A stretch of 64,000 nt of DNA from Aldehydirespirator sp965220345. Lineage in GTDB: Bacteria; Actinomycetota; Acidimicrobiia; Acidimicrobiales; Aldehydirespiratoraceae. Location: assembly GCA_965220345.1 (NCBI GenBank), contig OZ244822.1, forward strand, positions 1,860,001-1,924,000. Direction: 5' to 3'. Positions 1 to 10,150 of the stretch are shown in pieces. A program made the position numbers and the translations under genes. Below the pieces are notes generated by a model, which did not search any database, was not told the origin of the DNA, and saw only the letters and a list, made by a program, of their open reading frames with translations. Position 1 is the first letter of the stretch. Each line of letters opens with the position of its first letter.

Positions 1-911
1 CGAGCCGCCAGCGCTTGCCTGAAGCCGAGATTTGTCATCACTGTCACCACCACAGCCGCATCTTTGAGCAGCTCGCGGCTGGCTCTATCAAGAGCGCATA
101 TTGCGAGTATCTGGTCGCCGTCAACCAGATCACCTTCAGCATCAACTGCCAGCACACGGTCGGCATCGCCATCGAAAGCCAAGCCAGCGTCAGCACCAGA
201 GGAGATCACCGCTGTCTGCAAGCTTTCGGGGTGCAGCGACCCGCAAGCGTCGTTGATGTTGTAGCCGTCGGGTGAAGCGTGGATCGTCTGCACTTCGGCA
301 CCGAGCTGGCGCAGGCACTCTGGAGCAGAACGCCAAGCAGCACCGTTGGCTGCGTCTACCACGATTCGCAGGTCTTTCAGGTTTCTTCCTGCGATACTGT
401 CAACCACTGCTGTGATATGTCGCTGCCTAGCGTTGTCCTCTTGGTTGTCTTGCTCTCTCGTCTGGCTTTCTGTTGGCAAGCTCTCTGTTGGCAAGTTTTC
501 TGTTGGCAGGCTGTCTGATGACAGGCTTTCAGCAAGCACGCTCTCAATTTCATGCTGGGCTTCGTCAGCTAGCTTGTGTCCGCCGTTAGCGAACAGCTTG
601 ACCCCGTTGTCGTGCCAGCGGTTATGCGACGCAGACACCATCGCTCCAGCGACCTGCTCGTCGCTGCACCAGCGGGCCACAGCCGGAGTCGGCACAACCC
701 CTAGGTCAACCACATAACCGTCAGCGCGCTGCACGCCACGGCAGAAGGCTGCCACAAGTTCAGGACCCGAAACCCTGGGATCACGACCAACCGCGAAGCT
801 TGAGCCGCCCAGCACTCGCGCAGCGGCGTAGCCCAGCGCCTCAACAAATTGCGAGGTCAGATCGCTGCGTGTATCTCCACGCACCCCGTCGGTGCCGAAA
901 GTCAAAGTCAT
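1..911 (-). CDS. glmM: Phosphoglucosamine mutase, 3' part cut by window edge
   Basis: Converts glucosamine-6-phosphate to glucosamine-1-phosphate for cell-wall precursor (UDP-GlcNAc) synthesis in the cytoplasm. The start is the ATG at 911-909; the protein opens MTLTFGTDGVRGDTRSD, typical of the family. The phosphoserine loop VSASHN lies at about residues 92-97 and the metal-binding DGDADR motif is visible near nt 170-190. About 303 residues are present and the C-terminal domains continue beyond position 1. Odd feature: residues ~124-148 are five imperfect 5-residue repeats (LPTES-like, nt 466-540) inserted in a domain that is otherwise conserved. It is followed (in gene order preceded) by rpsI-rplM on the same strand, a common actinobacterial arrangement. 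Confidence 0.93.
   Translation of the reverse strand, partial: MTLTFGTDGVRGDTRSDLTSQFVEALGYAAARVLGGSSFAVGRDPRVSGPELVAAFCRGVQRADGYVVDLGVVPTPAVARWCSDEQVAGAMVSASHNRWHDNGVKLFANGGHKLADEAQHEIESVLAESLSSDSLPTENLPTESLPTESQTREQDNQEDNARQRHITAVVDSIAGRNLKDLRIVVDAANGAAWRSAPECLRQLGAEVQTIHASPDGYNINDACGSLHPESLQTAVISSGADAGLAFDGDADRVLAVDAEGDLVDGDQILAICALDRASRELLKDAAVVVTVMTNLGFRQALAA
466..540. repeat. In-frame 15-bp tandem array inside glmM
   Basis: Five consecutive 15-base units (466-480, 481-495, 496-510, 511-525, 526-540), the first three nearly identical (for example CTCTCTGTTGGCAAG) and the last two degenerate. The array preserves the glmM frame and encodes a hydrophilic LPTES-like linker. Confidence 0.9.
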
Positions 912-948
912 GGCTGCTGCGCGCTGGTGCGCTGCGGCTTCTGAGCGA

Positions 949-1341
949 TCAGCGTTTGCTGTACTGAGGAGCTTTGCGTGCCTTCTTGAGGCCGTATTTC
1001 TTGGATTCTTTCTTACGAGGATCGCGGGTCAGGTAACCAGCCTTTTTGAGAGTGTCGCGCAGTTCAGGCTCCAACTCGACAAGCCCGCGAGATATGCCCA
1101 GCCGCAACGCGCCAGCCTGACCGCTAGAGCCGCCACCATGAATTGTGGCTTCTACGTCGTAGCGGCTTTCGGTGGCAGTTTCGGTCAGTGGCTCAAGTAT
1201 CTGCATCTGATGCACACGCGACGGAAAGTAGTCCTCTGCATCGCGTCCGTTGATCACAACTTTGCCGCTGCCACTGCGCAACCGGACTCGGGCCACGGAT
1301 CGTTTGCGACGCCCAGTTGCCTGCACTAGCGGACTGCTCAT
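949..1341 (-). CDS. rpsI: 30S ribosomal protein S9
   Basis: Small-subunit ribosomal protein of 130 residues. It begins with the usual TGRRKRSVARVRL block, has the GISRGLVE segment, and ends in the characteristic basic tail RKAPQYSKR that reaches the P-site tRNA. Length matches the family. It lies 38 bases downstream of rplM, the conserved L13-S9 operon. Confidence 0.97.
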   Translation of the reverse strand: MSSPLVQATGRRKRSVARVRLRSGSGKVVINGRDAEDYFPSRVHQMQILEPLTETATESRYDVEATIHGGGSSGQAGALRLGISRGLVELEPELRDTLKKAGYLTRDPRKKESKKYGLKKARKAPQYSKR

Positions 1342-1379
1342 TTTGACATTACCTCTGTGATCGAAACGCCTGTCGGGCC

Positions 1380-1826
1380 CTATCGGGCCTGGGCGTGCTC
1401 AACTGCATATGGTTGAGGCTTCTGGGCGGTGTGTGGATGGGTGGGGCCTGCATAGACCTTGAGCTTGCGAATCTGTGCCCGGCCAAGCCTGGTCTTGGGA
1501 AGCATGCCGCGGATCGTGTCCCGCACGGCATCGTCAGGGCATCTCGCCAGTTTGGTGCCGTAACTCTCGCTGTGCAGACCGCCGGGGTAACCGGAATGCC
1601 GATGCACCTGCTTGGACTGGGCCTTGTTGGAGGTGAGCACAACCTTGTCAGCGTTGATGATCACCACATGGTCGCCTGTGTCGATGTGGGGCGCAAAGGT
1701 GGGCTTGTGCTTGCCTCTCAGCAAAGTCGCGACTTCGGTGGCGAGCCTGCCCAGCACCATGCCTTCGGCATCAACAAGGTGCCAGCTGCGCTGGATTTCA
1801 GAGGCTTTGGGTGTGTAGGTGGCCAC
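1380..1826 (-). CDS. rplM: 50S ribosomal protein L13
   Basis: Early-assembling large-subunit ribosomal protein, 148 residues. It shows the expected RSWHLVDAEGMVLGRLAT start, the GDHVVIINADKVVLT core and RGMLPKTRLGR. First gene of the rplM-rpsI operon. The promoter must lie in the 1827-2250 spacer, shared with the divergent acpS operon. Confidence 0.97.
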   Translation of the reverse strand: MATYTPKASEIQRSWHLVDAEGMVLGRLATEVATLLRGKHKPTFAPHIDTGDHVVIINADKVVLTSNKAQSKQVHRHSGYPGGLHSESYGTKLARCPDDAVRDTIRGMLPKTRLGRAQIRKLKVYAGPTHPHTAQKPQPYAVEHAQAR

Positions 1827-2250
1827 GCTGGCTCCCAGAGTTTTTCGTGCTTTGATCGGCTCCTTTAGGCCAGCTATGCAAGCTGCCGTTTGAGCCGACT
1901 CCTCAGGCTAGGGCTGAGATACCAGAACGCCAATCATTGCTCAGTGTTTTGTGCTTAGTGTTTTGTGATCACTGTTTGTGATCCCAGTAGTTCTACGAAT
2001 ACTCCGCGGCTGATTGCATGCAACACCAGCAGCCAGGCCAGCAGCAACCTCACAGCGAGAAAGGCTACAGAGCGAGCAGAGAGAGAACCAAACAGAGAGA
2101 GGGCACAGAGAGAGGGAGAGGGCACAGGGTGCGGCGACTAGCCTTAGAACTCTGATGGGCAAGGGTCTGACGGATAAGGGTCTGACTGCAAGAGTCCTGA
2201 CGGCAAGGGTCTGACGCGCAAGGACCAAAGGATCAAGAGACAGGGAGCCA
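1827..2250. other. Divergent spacer between rplM and acpS
   Basis: No convincing gene was found in this 424-base stretch. It holds a near-tandem AGTGTTTTGTG motif around 1940-1975, a GA-rich low-complexity block around 2055-2130, and the 15-bp array at 2159-2218. Promoters for both flanking operons must be here, but none could be placed with confidence. Confidence 0.6.
2159..2218. repeat. 15-bp degenerate tandem array upstream of acpS
   Basis: Four 15-base units at 2159, 2174, 2189 and 2204, built on GCAAGGGTCTGACGG with point differences. It ends about 30 bases before the acpS start, so it is likely in the 5' leader or promoter region. Confidence 0.88.
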
Positions 2251-2721
2251 GTGGACGTGGAACAGACCCGACAGGTTTGCCAATGGGTGATAGGTGTCGG
2301 CACTGACCTAGTGGACATTGACCGATTCCGTGCCGTATTGCAACGCCGTCCTTCAATGGCGAGGCGACTGTTCACAGATGTTGAACGAAACTACGCCCAG
2401 CGCGCTGTCGATCCAGTGCCCAGGCTTGCAGCTCGTTTCGCTGCCAAAGAGGCAACTCTCAAATCTCTCGGCTTGGGTCTTGGCGGGATGCGTATGTCCG
2501 AGATCGAAGTGCTTCGAGACCACAACGGTCAGCCCAGACTTTTGCTTCACGGCGCAGCGTGTTCTGTCGCTGCTGCACGAAATGTGGGCCACTGGCTGGT
2601 GTCATTGTCGCACACCGACCGGCTTGCTCAGGCCACCGTGCTGGCCCTGCCTGCTGATGATCACAGCGAACCTACACCTACTAGCGAAGATACTCTCGTG
2701 CATACTCTTGCGCGTACATAG
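2251..2721 (+). CDS. acpS: Holo-[acyl-carrier-protein] synthase
   Basis: Transfers the phosphopantetheine arm of CoA to a serine of apo-ACP, activating fatty acid synthesis. The core VIGVGTDLVDIDRF near the N-terminus (metal-binding Asp) and RFAAKEATLKSLG (second metal ligand Glu) are diagnostic. Two in-frame GTG codons (2251, 2257) are possible starts; the purine-rich GGGAG at 2243-2247 is better spaced for 2257. The C-terminal ~25 residues after the SLSHTDRLAQA segment look like a non-conserved tail. First gene of a run acpS-nnr-alr-tsaE. Confidence 0.92.
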   Translation: MDVEQTRQVCQWVIGVGTDLVDIDRFRAVLQRRPSMARRLFTDVERNYAQRAVDPVPRLAARFAAKEATLKSLGLGLGGMRMSEIEVLRDHNGQPRLLLHGAACSVAAARNVGHWLVSLSHTDRLAQATVLALPADDHSEPTPTSEDTLVHTLART

Positions 2722-2748
2722 TGATAACAAAAGCGGCGTGACGGTGAC

Positions 2749-4098
2749 GTGATCCCTGTAGTCACACCAGCTCGAATGGCGCAGATCGACGCTGCCGCGT
2801 CCGATCCAGTTGAGGTATTGATTGAGCGAGCTGGTGCTGCAGTAGCTCATCTGGCTGCTGAGATGATGTCGCGACACTACGGACGGCGTGTGGTGGTGCT
2901 CGCTGGTGGCGGCAACAACGGTGCCGACGGCCGAACCGCTGCCCGAATGCTCGCTCGTCGCGGTGCCAAAGTCCAAGTGATTCCTGCGGTCGGCGCACCT
3001 GATGTATTGCCAGCAGCGGATTTGTACATTGACGCAGCTTTCGGTACGGGCTTGTCACGGCCTTACACGCCTCCCAAGCGCAGTGATCCGGCAGCACCAG
3101 TGCTAGCTGTCGACATTGTCAGCGGGCTTTGCGGCAGCACCGGTCAGATGCGCGGTGATGGACTATGGCGAGCGGATCGCACAGTCACCTTCGCAGCGTT
3201 CAAGCCGGGCTTACTGTTAGGGGAGGGTCCGGCACTCTGCGGCGACGTGACTGTGGCCGACATAGGTCTCAGCGTTGCCTCTGAAGACGTTGCAGCATGT
3301 GCGCTGCTCACCGGCACTGATGTAGAGCCGCTGCCTGTCGGCTCGGGCGCTACACACAAATGGGAGTCAGCTGCGTTGGTGGTGGGCGGAGCAGGTGGCA
3401 TGACTGGCGCGGTTTCACTCACTTGCACTGCCGCGTTGCGCAGTGGCGCAGCCATAGTGCATCTCTGCGCGCCTGGGTCACATGCGTCTGCCCATCCGCT
3501 TGAAGTGGTGCAGCACGAACCTCCATTCAAAGCTGATGCTCGCCGGTTCAAGGTGTGTGCTGTCGGCCCGGGAATGGGAACGAGTGCTCAGGCTGTTGAG
3601 CGTCTTGTTGAAGCGCTGGCATTGAATCTGCCCACAGTGGTTGATGCTGACGGTCTGCGGCTGCTGCAAACCCCAGCGGTAGCGGCTGTGCTGAAACGTC
3701 GCAGAGATGCGGGGATACCGTTGGTGCTGACCCCTCATGACGGCGAATACGAAGCGTTAATGTCGGCACCGTCAGGCTCAGATCGCATTGCTGCTGTGAC
3801 TGCCGCCGCTCAACGATTCGATGCGGTGGTTCTGCTCAAAGGCGGCCCGACATTAGTAGCAGATGCCGCTGGGCGTGTGAGGATCGTGGCCAACGGCGAT
3901 GCCCGTTTGGCTACTGCAGGCAGCGGCGATGTTCTCACTGGGATCATCGCCGGGCGCATGGCTAGTTTCGGCAGCGAGCGTTTGCTGGAGCGGGTAGCTC
4001 AATGCGCTTATCTTCATGCTGAAGCTGCTGCTGCGGTCAGCGGTGCTCGCCTTATTGCCAGCGATCTGCTCGACAAACTAAGGGAAGTTACGCCATGA
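2749..4098 (+). CDS. nnr: Bifunctional NAD(P)HX epimerase / ADP-dependent dehydratase
   Basis: Repairs hydrated NAD(P)H: the N-terminal YjeF domain (about residues 1-210) epimerises NAD(P)HX and the C-terminal ribokinase-like domain (about 215-449) dehydrates it using ADP. The N-domain has VVVLAGGGNNGADGRTAA, with an Ala where the family usually has a second Gly (GNNGGDG). The C-domain has LTPHDGEYEAL and the nucleotide loop AGSGDVLTGIIAG. GTG start at 2749; 449 residues is slightly short for the fused form. It sits between acpS and alr, a widely conserved order. Confidence 0.93.
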   Translation: MIPVVTPARMAQIDAAASDPVEVLIERAGAAVAHLAAEMMSRHYGRRVVVLAGGGNNGADGRTAARMLARRGAKVQVIPAVGAPDVLPAADLYIDAAFGTGLSRPYTPPKRSDPAAPVLAVDIVSGLCGSTGQMRGDGLWRADRTVTFAAFKPGLLLGEGPALCGDVTVADIGLSVASEDVAACALLTGTDVEPLPVGSGATHKWESAALVVGGAGGMTGAVSLTCTAALRSGAAIVHLCAPGSHASAHPLEVVQHEPPFKADARRFKVCAVGPGMGTSAQAVERLVEALALNLPTVVDADGLRLLQTPAVAAVLKRRRDAGIPLVLTPHDGEYEALMSAPSGSDRIAAVTAAAQRFDAVVLLKGGPTLVADAAGRVRIVANGDARLATAGSGDVLTGIIAGRMASFGSERLLERVAQCAYLHAEAAAAVSGARLIASDLLDKLREVTP

Positions 4099-4148
4099 AT
4101 CTCAGTATGAATCGCGCAAGATGAATAGTGCAGTATGAATCGTGCAGT
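4095..4148. repeat. ATGAAT-type tandem array between nnr and alr
   Basis: Four units each starting ATGAAT (4095, 4107, 4121, 4135), three of them 14 bases long, ending in GCAGT or similar. The first overlaps the nnr stop codon. None of the ATGs opens a usable frame. Confidence 0.85.
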
Positions 4149-4162
4149 GCAGGCAGTAGAGG

Positions 4163-5365
4163 ATGAGTAGCGCTGGTGAGACTTTACGTTTGCGGCGGGT
4201 GCGTCCTGCGGCTATCGAAGCGAACGTCCGCTCACTCCTAGAGTTCGCTGACGGGGCTGCGCTATGCGCGGTGGTCAAAGCTGATGGTTACGGCCACGGC
4301 ACTGCTACAGCGATTCGGGCGGTGCTGGCTGGCGGTGCTTCATGGCTGGCTGTGGCCACCGTCTCTGAGGCATTAGAAGCCGCTGAAGCAGCTGAGAGCA
4401 TCGGCAGCGATGCCCCAGTGCTGCTGTTTTCGGAACTTCCCCCCGACCTGGCCGTAGAAGCAAATGCGATCTGCCCGCAACGAATCAGGTTCACAGTTGC
4501 TTCAACTGACGGGATCAAGGCTTTGGCAGCCGCTCAAGCTCCCGGCGGCGCACGCAAGGTGCATTTGAAAGTCGATACCGGCATGAGTCGTATGGGCGCG
4601 CAACCTCACCAACTACGAGAGGTGGCTTCGGCTTTGATGCAGGTATCGCAGGTAGCCGAGAGTCAGCTTCGCTTGGAGGGAGTGTGGACTCATCTCGCAG
4701 TAGCAGACCAGCCCGACGACCCGTTCACCGAAGTGCAGCTCAAACGTTTCGATGAGGCTTTGACAACGTTAAGAGCCTGCGGATTGGAGCCTGATATTCG
4801 CCATGTTGCTAACTCTGCGGGGTTGTTAACCCGTCGGGGCTCTCGCTTTGACATGGTGCGGGCAGGTATTGCTATCTACGGGGTTGCTCCCTCGCCAGAA
4901 CTCGCCAATGCGATCACGAACCTGGTCACGTTGCAGCCAGCGCTGGAGTTGATATCGCAAGTTACTGCGGTACGCACAGTCGCAGCAGGTGAAGGTGTGT
5001 CATACGGGCGCTGCTGGAGAGCTGAAAAACCGACTCATGTCGCCACCCTGGGAATCGGTTACGCCGACGGTGTCAGGCGCGACAGCGCAGCGGCTGGCGT
5101 GGAGGTGCTGATCAGAGGTCGGCGCTGCTCGATCGTGGGTGTAGTGACGATGGATCAGCTGATGGTCGCTTTACCAGATGACTTAGCGTCGCGGGTTCGT
5201 GTCGGTGATGAGGCGGTGCTGATTGGTTGTCAAGGTTCAGAGGAGATCACCGCAATGGAGGTCGCGCAACGTCTCGGCACTATTGGCTATGAGGTGTTGA
5301 CATCATTGTCCGCGCGGGTGCGCCACGAAACGGTATCGCTACGCTCAAAAAGTGATCTCGTGTAG
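4163..5365 (+). CDS. alr: Alanine racemase
   Basis: PLP enzyme that interconverts L- and D-alanine for peptidoglycan. The PLP lysine is in AVVKADGYGHG near residue 39. The VDTGMSRMG block, HVANSAGLL and the catalytic-tyrosine region GIGYADGVRR are all present. 400 residues, normal length. ATG start at 4163 after GTAGAGG. Its 3' end overlaps the tsaE start by 14 bases, so the two are translationally coupled. Confidence 0.96.
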   Translation: MSSAGETLRLRRVRPAAIEANVRSLLEFADGAALCAVVKADGYGHGTATAIRAVLAGGASWLAVATVSEALEAAEAAESIGSDAPVLLFSELPPDLAVEANAICPQRIRFTVASTDGIKALAAAQAPGGARKVHLKVDTGMSRMGAQPHQLREVASALMQVSQVAESQLRLEGVWTHLAVADQPDDPFTEVQLKRFDEALTTLRACGLEPDIRHVANSAGLLTRRGSRFDMVRAGIAIYGVAPSPELANAITNLVTLQPALELISQVTAVRTVAAGEGVSYGRCWRAEKPTHVATLGIGYADGVRRDSAAAGVEVLIRGRRCSIVGVVTMDQLMVALPDDLASRVRVGDEAVLIGCQGSEEITAMEVAQRLGTIGYEVLTSLSARVRHETVSLRSKSDLV

Positions 5366-5882
5366 CACTGACAGCGTTGAACAAACACGAGCCGTTGGTG
5401 GCGCTGTTGCCTCGCTGACGGAACTCGGTGATGTGATTGTGCTTGTAGGTGATTTGGGTGCCGGTAAAACAGCTTTCGTGCAGGGTTTCGCAGCTGCTTC
5501 GGGTGTGACCGCTGCGGTGACGAGTCCGACTTTCACGCTCGCCAACCGTTATGAGGGTCAAATACATGCAGGTCAAATACATGAGGGCCGAATACATGAG
5601 GGTCAAATAGTTGTCAACCACCTTGATGTCTACCGTTTCGAGAGCCTTGCCGAAGTGGATGATTTGGCATTACCTGAGCTTCTGGAGCAAGGCGTGACCC
5701 TAATCGAATGGGGTGACATGATCGCTTCGGTTCTGCCCGCTGACCGTTTGACGGTGACGATCAGCTTAGGTTCGGGCGAAAACGAACGCAGCCTCGAACT
5801 GCGAGGTGACGGTGAGCTATGGCTGCGCCGTGCCGAGGGGCTGACTGCTGCTGTTAGGCCTTGGGTTGTAAGGGATTGCTGA
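5352..5882 (+). CDS. tsaE: tRNA threonylcarbamoyladenosine biosynthesis ATPase TsaE
   Basis: ATPase of the TsaBDE complex that makes t6A37 in tRNA. Walker A GDLGAGKT at residues 33-40, switch-like SPTFTLAN, the HLDVYR motif and LIEWGD are all present. GTG start at 5352 inside alr. Between SPTFTLANRY and HLDVYR the family has only a few residues; here four 5-residue repeats (residues 68-87) are inserted. The C-terminal ~20 residues are non-conserved. Alternative starts further downstream would remove little of the conserved sequence. Confidence 0.93.
   Translation: MISCSTDSVEQTRAVGGAVASLTELGDVIVLVGDLGAGKTAFVQGFAAASGVTAAVTSPTFTLANRYEGQIHAGQIHEGRIHEGQIVVNHLDVYRFESLAEVDDLALPELLEQGVTLIEWGDMIASVLPADRLTVTISLGSGENERSLELRGDGELWLRRAEGLTAAVRPWVVRDC
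5553..5612. repeat. In-frame 15-bp tandem array inside tsaE
   Basis: Four 15-base units (5553, 5568, 5583, 5598) based on GAGGGTCAAATACAT. They encode repeated EGQIH-like pentapeptides next to the conserved HLDVYR motif, so the expansion lies in a surface loop close to the nucleotide site. Confidence 0.92.
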
Positions 5883-5919
5883 CTTTGAGGACTGAGACAG
5901 TTTTGTGACTGTGACGTTA

Positions 5920-6054
5920 TGGCTGTGACGTTATGGCTGTGACGTTGTGACTGTGATGCTGCGACTGTTTTTGGGACTGCAATACTGAGGCGGCGATGCT
6001 GTGACTGTAATACTGAGACGGCAATACTGAGACGGCAATACTGAGACGGCAATG
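5920..6054. repeat. Two adjacent degenerate arrays in the tsaE-tsaB spacer
   Basis: An array of GTTATGGCTGTGAC-like units at about 5920-5960 is followed by 14-base GCAATACTGAGACG units at 6021-6034 and 6035-6048, with a partial copy before and another after. The final partial unit GCAATG supplies the ATG of tsaB, so the start region of an essential gene lies in the array. Confidence 0.87.
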
Positions 6055-6777
6055 CTGATACTGGGGATCGAATCAGCGACAGGTCGAGTCGGTTGCGCTA
6101 TTGGCGGCCCTGCAGGCGTGCTGGCTTGTGTGGAAGCAACACGCGACCGTCATCATGCCGAACTGCTGGCACCGCAGATACAGACAGCCTGTACTCATAG
6201 CGGTATCGCGCTAAGCGATCTCAATGCGGTGGCGGTGGATGTCGGCCCGGGGCTCTACACCGGACTGCGAGTGGGTGTCGCCACGGCTGTGACCATGGCC
6301 CATGCTTTAGGGGTTCCCGTGATTGTCGTTTCCAGCCTTGATCTGCTGGCTTATCCGTTTCGCTATAGCCAGCGCAGGGTTGCAGCGATGATCGACGCCC
6401 GCCGCGGCGAAGTGTTTCATGCCGTCTACAGCTGTGCCGATGGTCATATTGAGAGATTCACCGAGCCTGCGGTCACAACGCCCGAGCAACTCCGCGAACA
6501 GTTTGTCGCTACAGATGCCTCAGCTGCCTCTCAGGCAGCTTCGGGGCTAGAAGCTGAAACACTGATCGTGGGTGACGGCATTCTGCGTTACGGCTCTCTG
6601 TTTGAGGGTCTGCCCAGCTTTGGGCAGGCTGACCCAGGTTTGGCGCATCCCTCAGCGGCATCACTAGTGCTGTTGGCACAAACTGCCGCCTCGCAACAGG
6701 AACTTCTGCGCCCCGAAGAGGTGCAACCGCTATATCTGCGCAATCCCGATGCTCAGCCACAATCCCAGTGTTGGTAG
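6052..6777 (+). CDS. tsaB: tRNA threonylcarbamoyladenosine biosynthesis protein TsaB
   Basis: Inactive Kae1-like scaffold partner of TsaD in t6A synthesis. LILGIESATGRVGCAIG at the start, RDRHHAELLAP and VGPGLYTGLRVG are family hallmarks. 241 residues. ATG 6052 is chosen because conserved sequence begins at residue 2. The rimI acetyltransferase gene commonly found between tsaB and tsaD is missing here. A low-complexity Ala/Ser stretch lies around residue 160. Confidence 0.93.
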   Translation: MLILGIESATGRVGCAIGGPAGVLACVEATRDRHHAELLAPQIQTACTHSGIALSDLNAVAVDVGPGLYTGLRVGVATAVTMAHALGVPVIVVSSLDLLAYPFRYSQRRVAAMIDARRGEVFHAVYSCADGHIERFTEPAVTTPEQLREQFVATDASAASQAASGLEAETLIVGDGILRYGSLFEGLPSFGQADPGLAHPSAASLVLLAQTAASQQELLRPEEVQPLYLRNPDAQPQSQCW

Positions 6778-6861
6778 CTTCACTGTGATGGATTGCTCGG
6801 CATTGCACTGTTGCTTGCCTGTGGGCACCATCTTGATTCGACATCAAGATTTGAGGGCGGA

Positions 6862-7905
6862 GTGAATCCTGCTGGTTTGATACTTGGCATTGAGACTTCC
6901 TGTGATGAGACTGCTGCGGCTTTGGTGGCAGAGGGTCAGCAGGTTTTGTCGTCGATTGTGTCTAGCCAAGTTGATTTGCATGCTCGTTATGGCGGTGTTG
7001 TGCCCGAAGTGGCGGGCCGGGCTCATGTGCAGCGGATTGTGCCGGTGATAGAGCAGGCTTTCGAGGCAGCGCAGCGATCCGCTGACCAAGTCACTGCTGT
7101 AGCGGCAACTACAGGCCCAGGTCTTATTGGTGCTTTGTTGGTGGGGGTGTCGGCTGCGAAGGCTTTGTCTTTGGTGTGGGATGTGCCTTTTGTGTCTGTT
7201 AATCATCTTGAAGCTCATCTGCATGCTGCGTTTCTTGATGAGCCCGACTTGGAGTTGCCTGCTGTTGTGATGCTGGTTTCGGGAGGGCACACCATGCTTG
7301 TGTTGATGCAGGATCGTTTGCATTATCGGGTATTGGGCGCAACTGTTGATGATGCCGCTGGTGAAGCCTTCGACAAGGTAGCTCGTTTCATGGGACTCGG
7401 TTATCCAGGCGGGCCGGTAATCGACAAGCTCAGCAGCAAAGGCAACCGTGACGCGATTGCTTTTCCTCGGGCCATGCTGCACGACGGCTGGAACTTCTCT
7501 TTCAGCGGGCTCAAGACTGCCGTTATCAACTATTTGCGCCGCCACTCCGATGCTCCAGCAGAGGATGTGGCTGCTTCGTTTCAAGAGGCGGTAGCAGATG
7601 TTTTGGTCACCAAAGCCCGTCGAGCTGCAGCGGAGCACGGCGCTAAAGGTTTGTGCTTAGCGGGTGGTGTTGCTGCCAACAGCAGGCTGCGAGAAATGAC
7701 TCGCGACACCTGCGCGGCCGACGGGTTGGCCGCATACCTGCCGAGCCGGGCCATGTGTACTGACAACGCTGCTATGGTCGCAGCCGCTGGCTGGTGGCGG
7801 CTGCAAGCCGACGGGCCTTCGCCTCTGAGCGTTGGTGGTGACCCTTCTTGGGGACTCCCCGAGACCAGTCTGAAACTTCCCCCAAAAGCTGAACTAGCGA
7901 GCTGA
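6862..7905 (+). CDS. tsaD: tRNA N6-adenosine threonylcarbamoyltransferase TsaD
   Basis: Catalytic ASKHA-fold enzyme that transfers threonylcarbamoyl to A37 of ANN-decoding tRNAs. The metal-binding HLEAH motif is at residues 115-119. LVSGGHT, DDAAGEAFDKVAR, SFSGLKTAV and AGGVAANSRLR follow in order. The frame stays open back to 6793, but GTG 6862 preceded by GGGCGGA gives the standard N-terminus MNPAGLILGIETSCDET; 347 residues is the normal length. Confidence 0.95.
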   Translation: MNPAGLILGIETSCDETAAALVAEGQQVLSSIVSSQVDLHARYGGVVPEVAGRAHVQRIVPVIEQAFEAAQRSADQVTAVAATTGPGLIGALLVGVSAAKALSLVWDVPFVSVNHLEAHLHAAFLDEPDLELPAVVMLVSGGHTMLVLMQDRLHYRVLGATVDDAAGEAFDKVARFMGLGYPGGPVIDKLSSKGNRDAIAFPRAMLHDGWNFSFSGLKTAVINYLRRHSDAPAEDVAASFQEAVADVLVTKARRAAAEHGAKGLCLAGGVAANSRLREMTRDTCAADGLAAYLPSRAMCTDNAAMVAAAGWWRLQADGPSPLSVGGDPSWGLPETSLKLPPKAELAS

Positions 7906-7967
7906 ACTAGCGAAGAGGCAGATTCAGTTGGGTCGGGTGTTGTGGCACCGCCGCTAAGCCTCTATCG

Positions 7968-7994
7968 TTAGCACTCGGCATAGGAGAGTGCTAA
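7968..7994. promoter_or_regulatory. CIRCE operator of the HrcA repressor
   Basis: Perfect inverted repeat TTAGCACTC-N9-GAGTGCTAA, the canonical CIRCE element, 88 bases before the groES ATG. It implies HrcA-type heat-shock control of groES-groEL; hrcA itself is not in this window. Confidence 0.97.
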
Positions 7995-8082
7995 CACCTG
8001 TGTCGTGGCTAGAGGTAAAAACAAACCGCCTCAGCCGAAACAGTCCATCATCCATCCATTCATATCCAGTCCGGGAGGACAA

Positions 8083-8373
8083 ATGAATTTGCAGCCACTC
8101 GATGACCGCATCGTTGTGCGGCCCGGCGACGCTGAGGAGACCACCGCAAGCGGTCTCGTCATCCCCGACACCGCCAAAGAAAAGCCCCAGCAGGGCGAGG
8201 TGCTCGCGGTTGGCCCCGGTCGCCGTTCCGACGACAGCGGTGAACTAATCCCCATGGATGTCGCCGTCGGTGACACCGTCGTCTATTCCAAGTACGGCGG
8301 TACCGAGATCACCGTCGAAGGCGAAGACCTGCTCATCCTCAACGCCCGCGATGTGCTGGCCAAAGTCGGCTGA
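8083..8373 (+). CDS. groES: Co-chaperonin GroES
   Basis: Heptameric lid of the GroEL folding chamber. 96 residues beginning MNLQPLDDRIVVRP, with the mobile loop EETTASGLVIPDTAKEK and the C-terminal DLLILNARDVLAKV. The frame is open upstream to 8005, but ATG 8083 has GGGAGGA just before it and gives the family start. groEL follows 8 bases after the stop. Confidence 0.97.
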   Translation: MNLQPLDDRIVVRPGDAEETTASGLVIPDTAKEKPQQGEVLAVGPGRRSDDSGELIPMDVAVGDTVVYSKYGGTEITVEGEDLLILNARDVLAKVG

Positions 8374-8381
8374 GGTAGCCC

Positions 8382-10028
<1,647 letters not shown>

Positions 10029-10111
10029 CCGCAACCGCGCTGCGATGATCCCCAAAACATCACTGTTCGGTGATCACCGTTTGGTGCGTTGCATGCTTGC
10101 CTAAACACCTT

Positions 10112-10150
10112 GCAGTAGCTCGGGCCGGTTCACAAGGCTCGAGCTACTGC
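10112..10150 (+). terminator. Hairpin terminator candidate after groEL
   Basis: A 15-base-pair stem (arms 10112-10126 and 10136-10150, one G-U pair) with a 9-base loop, about 85 bases after groEL. Only a short T-containing tail follows, so termination efficiency is uncertain. Confidence 0.75.

Noticed and set aside
6844..7638. 264-codon minus-strand frame over tsaD
   Set aside because: Antisense shadow; tsaD motifs on the plus strand are unambiguous.
8005..8082. N-terminal extension of groES
   Set aside because: Ribosome site and family start are at 8083.
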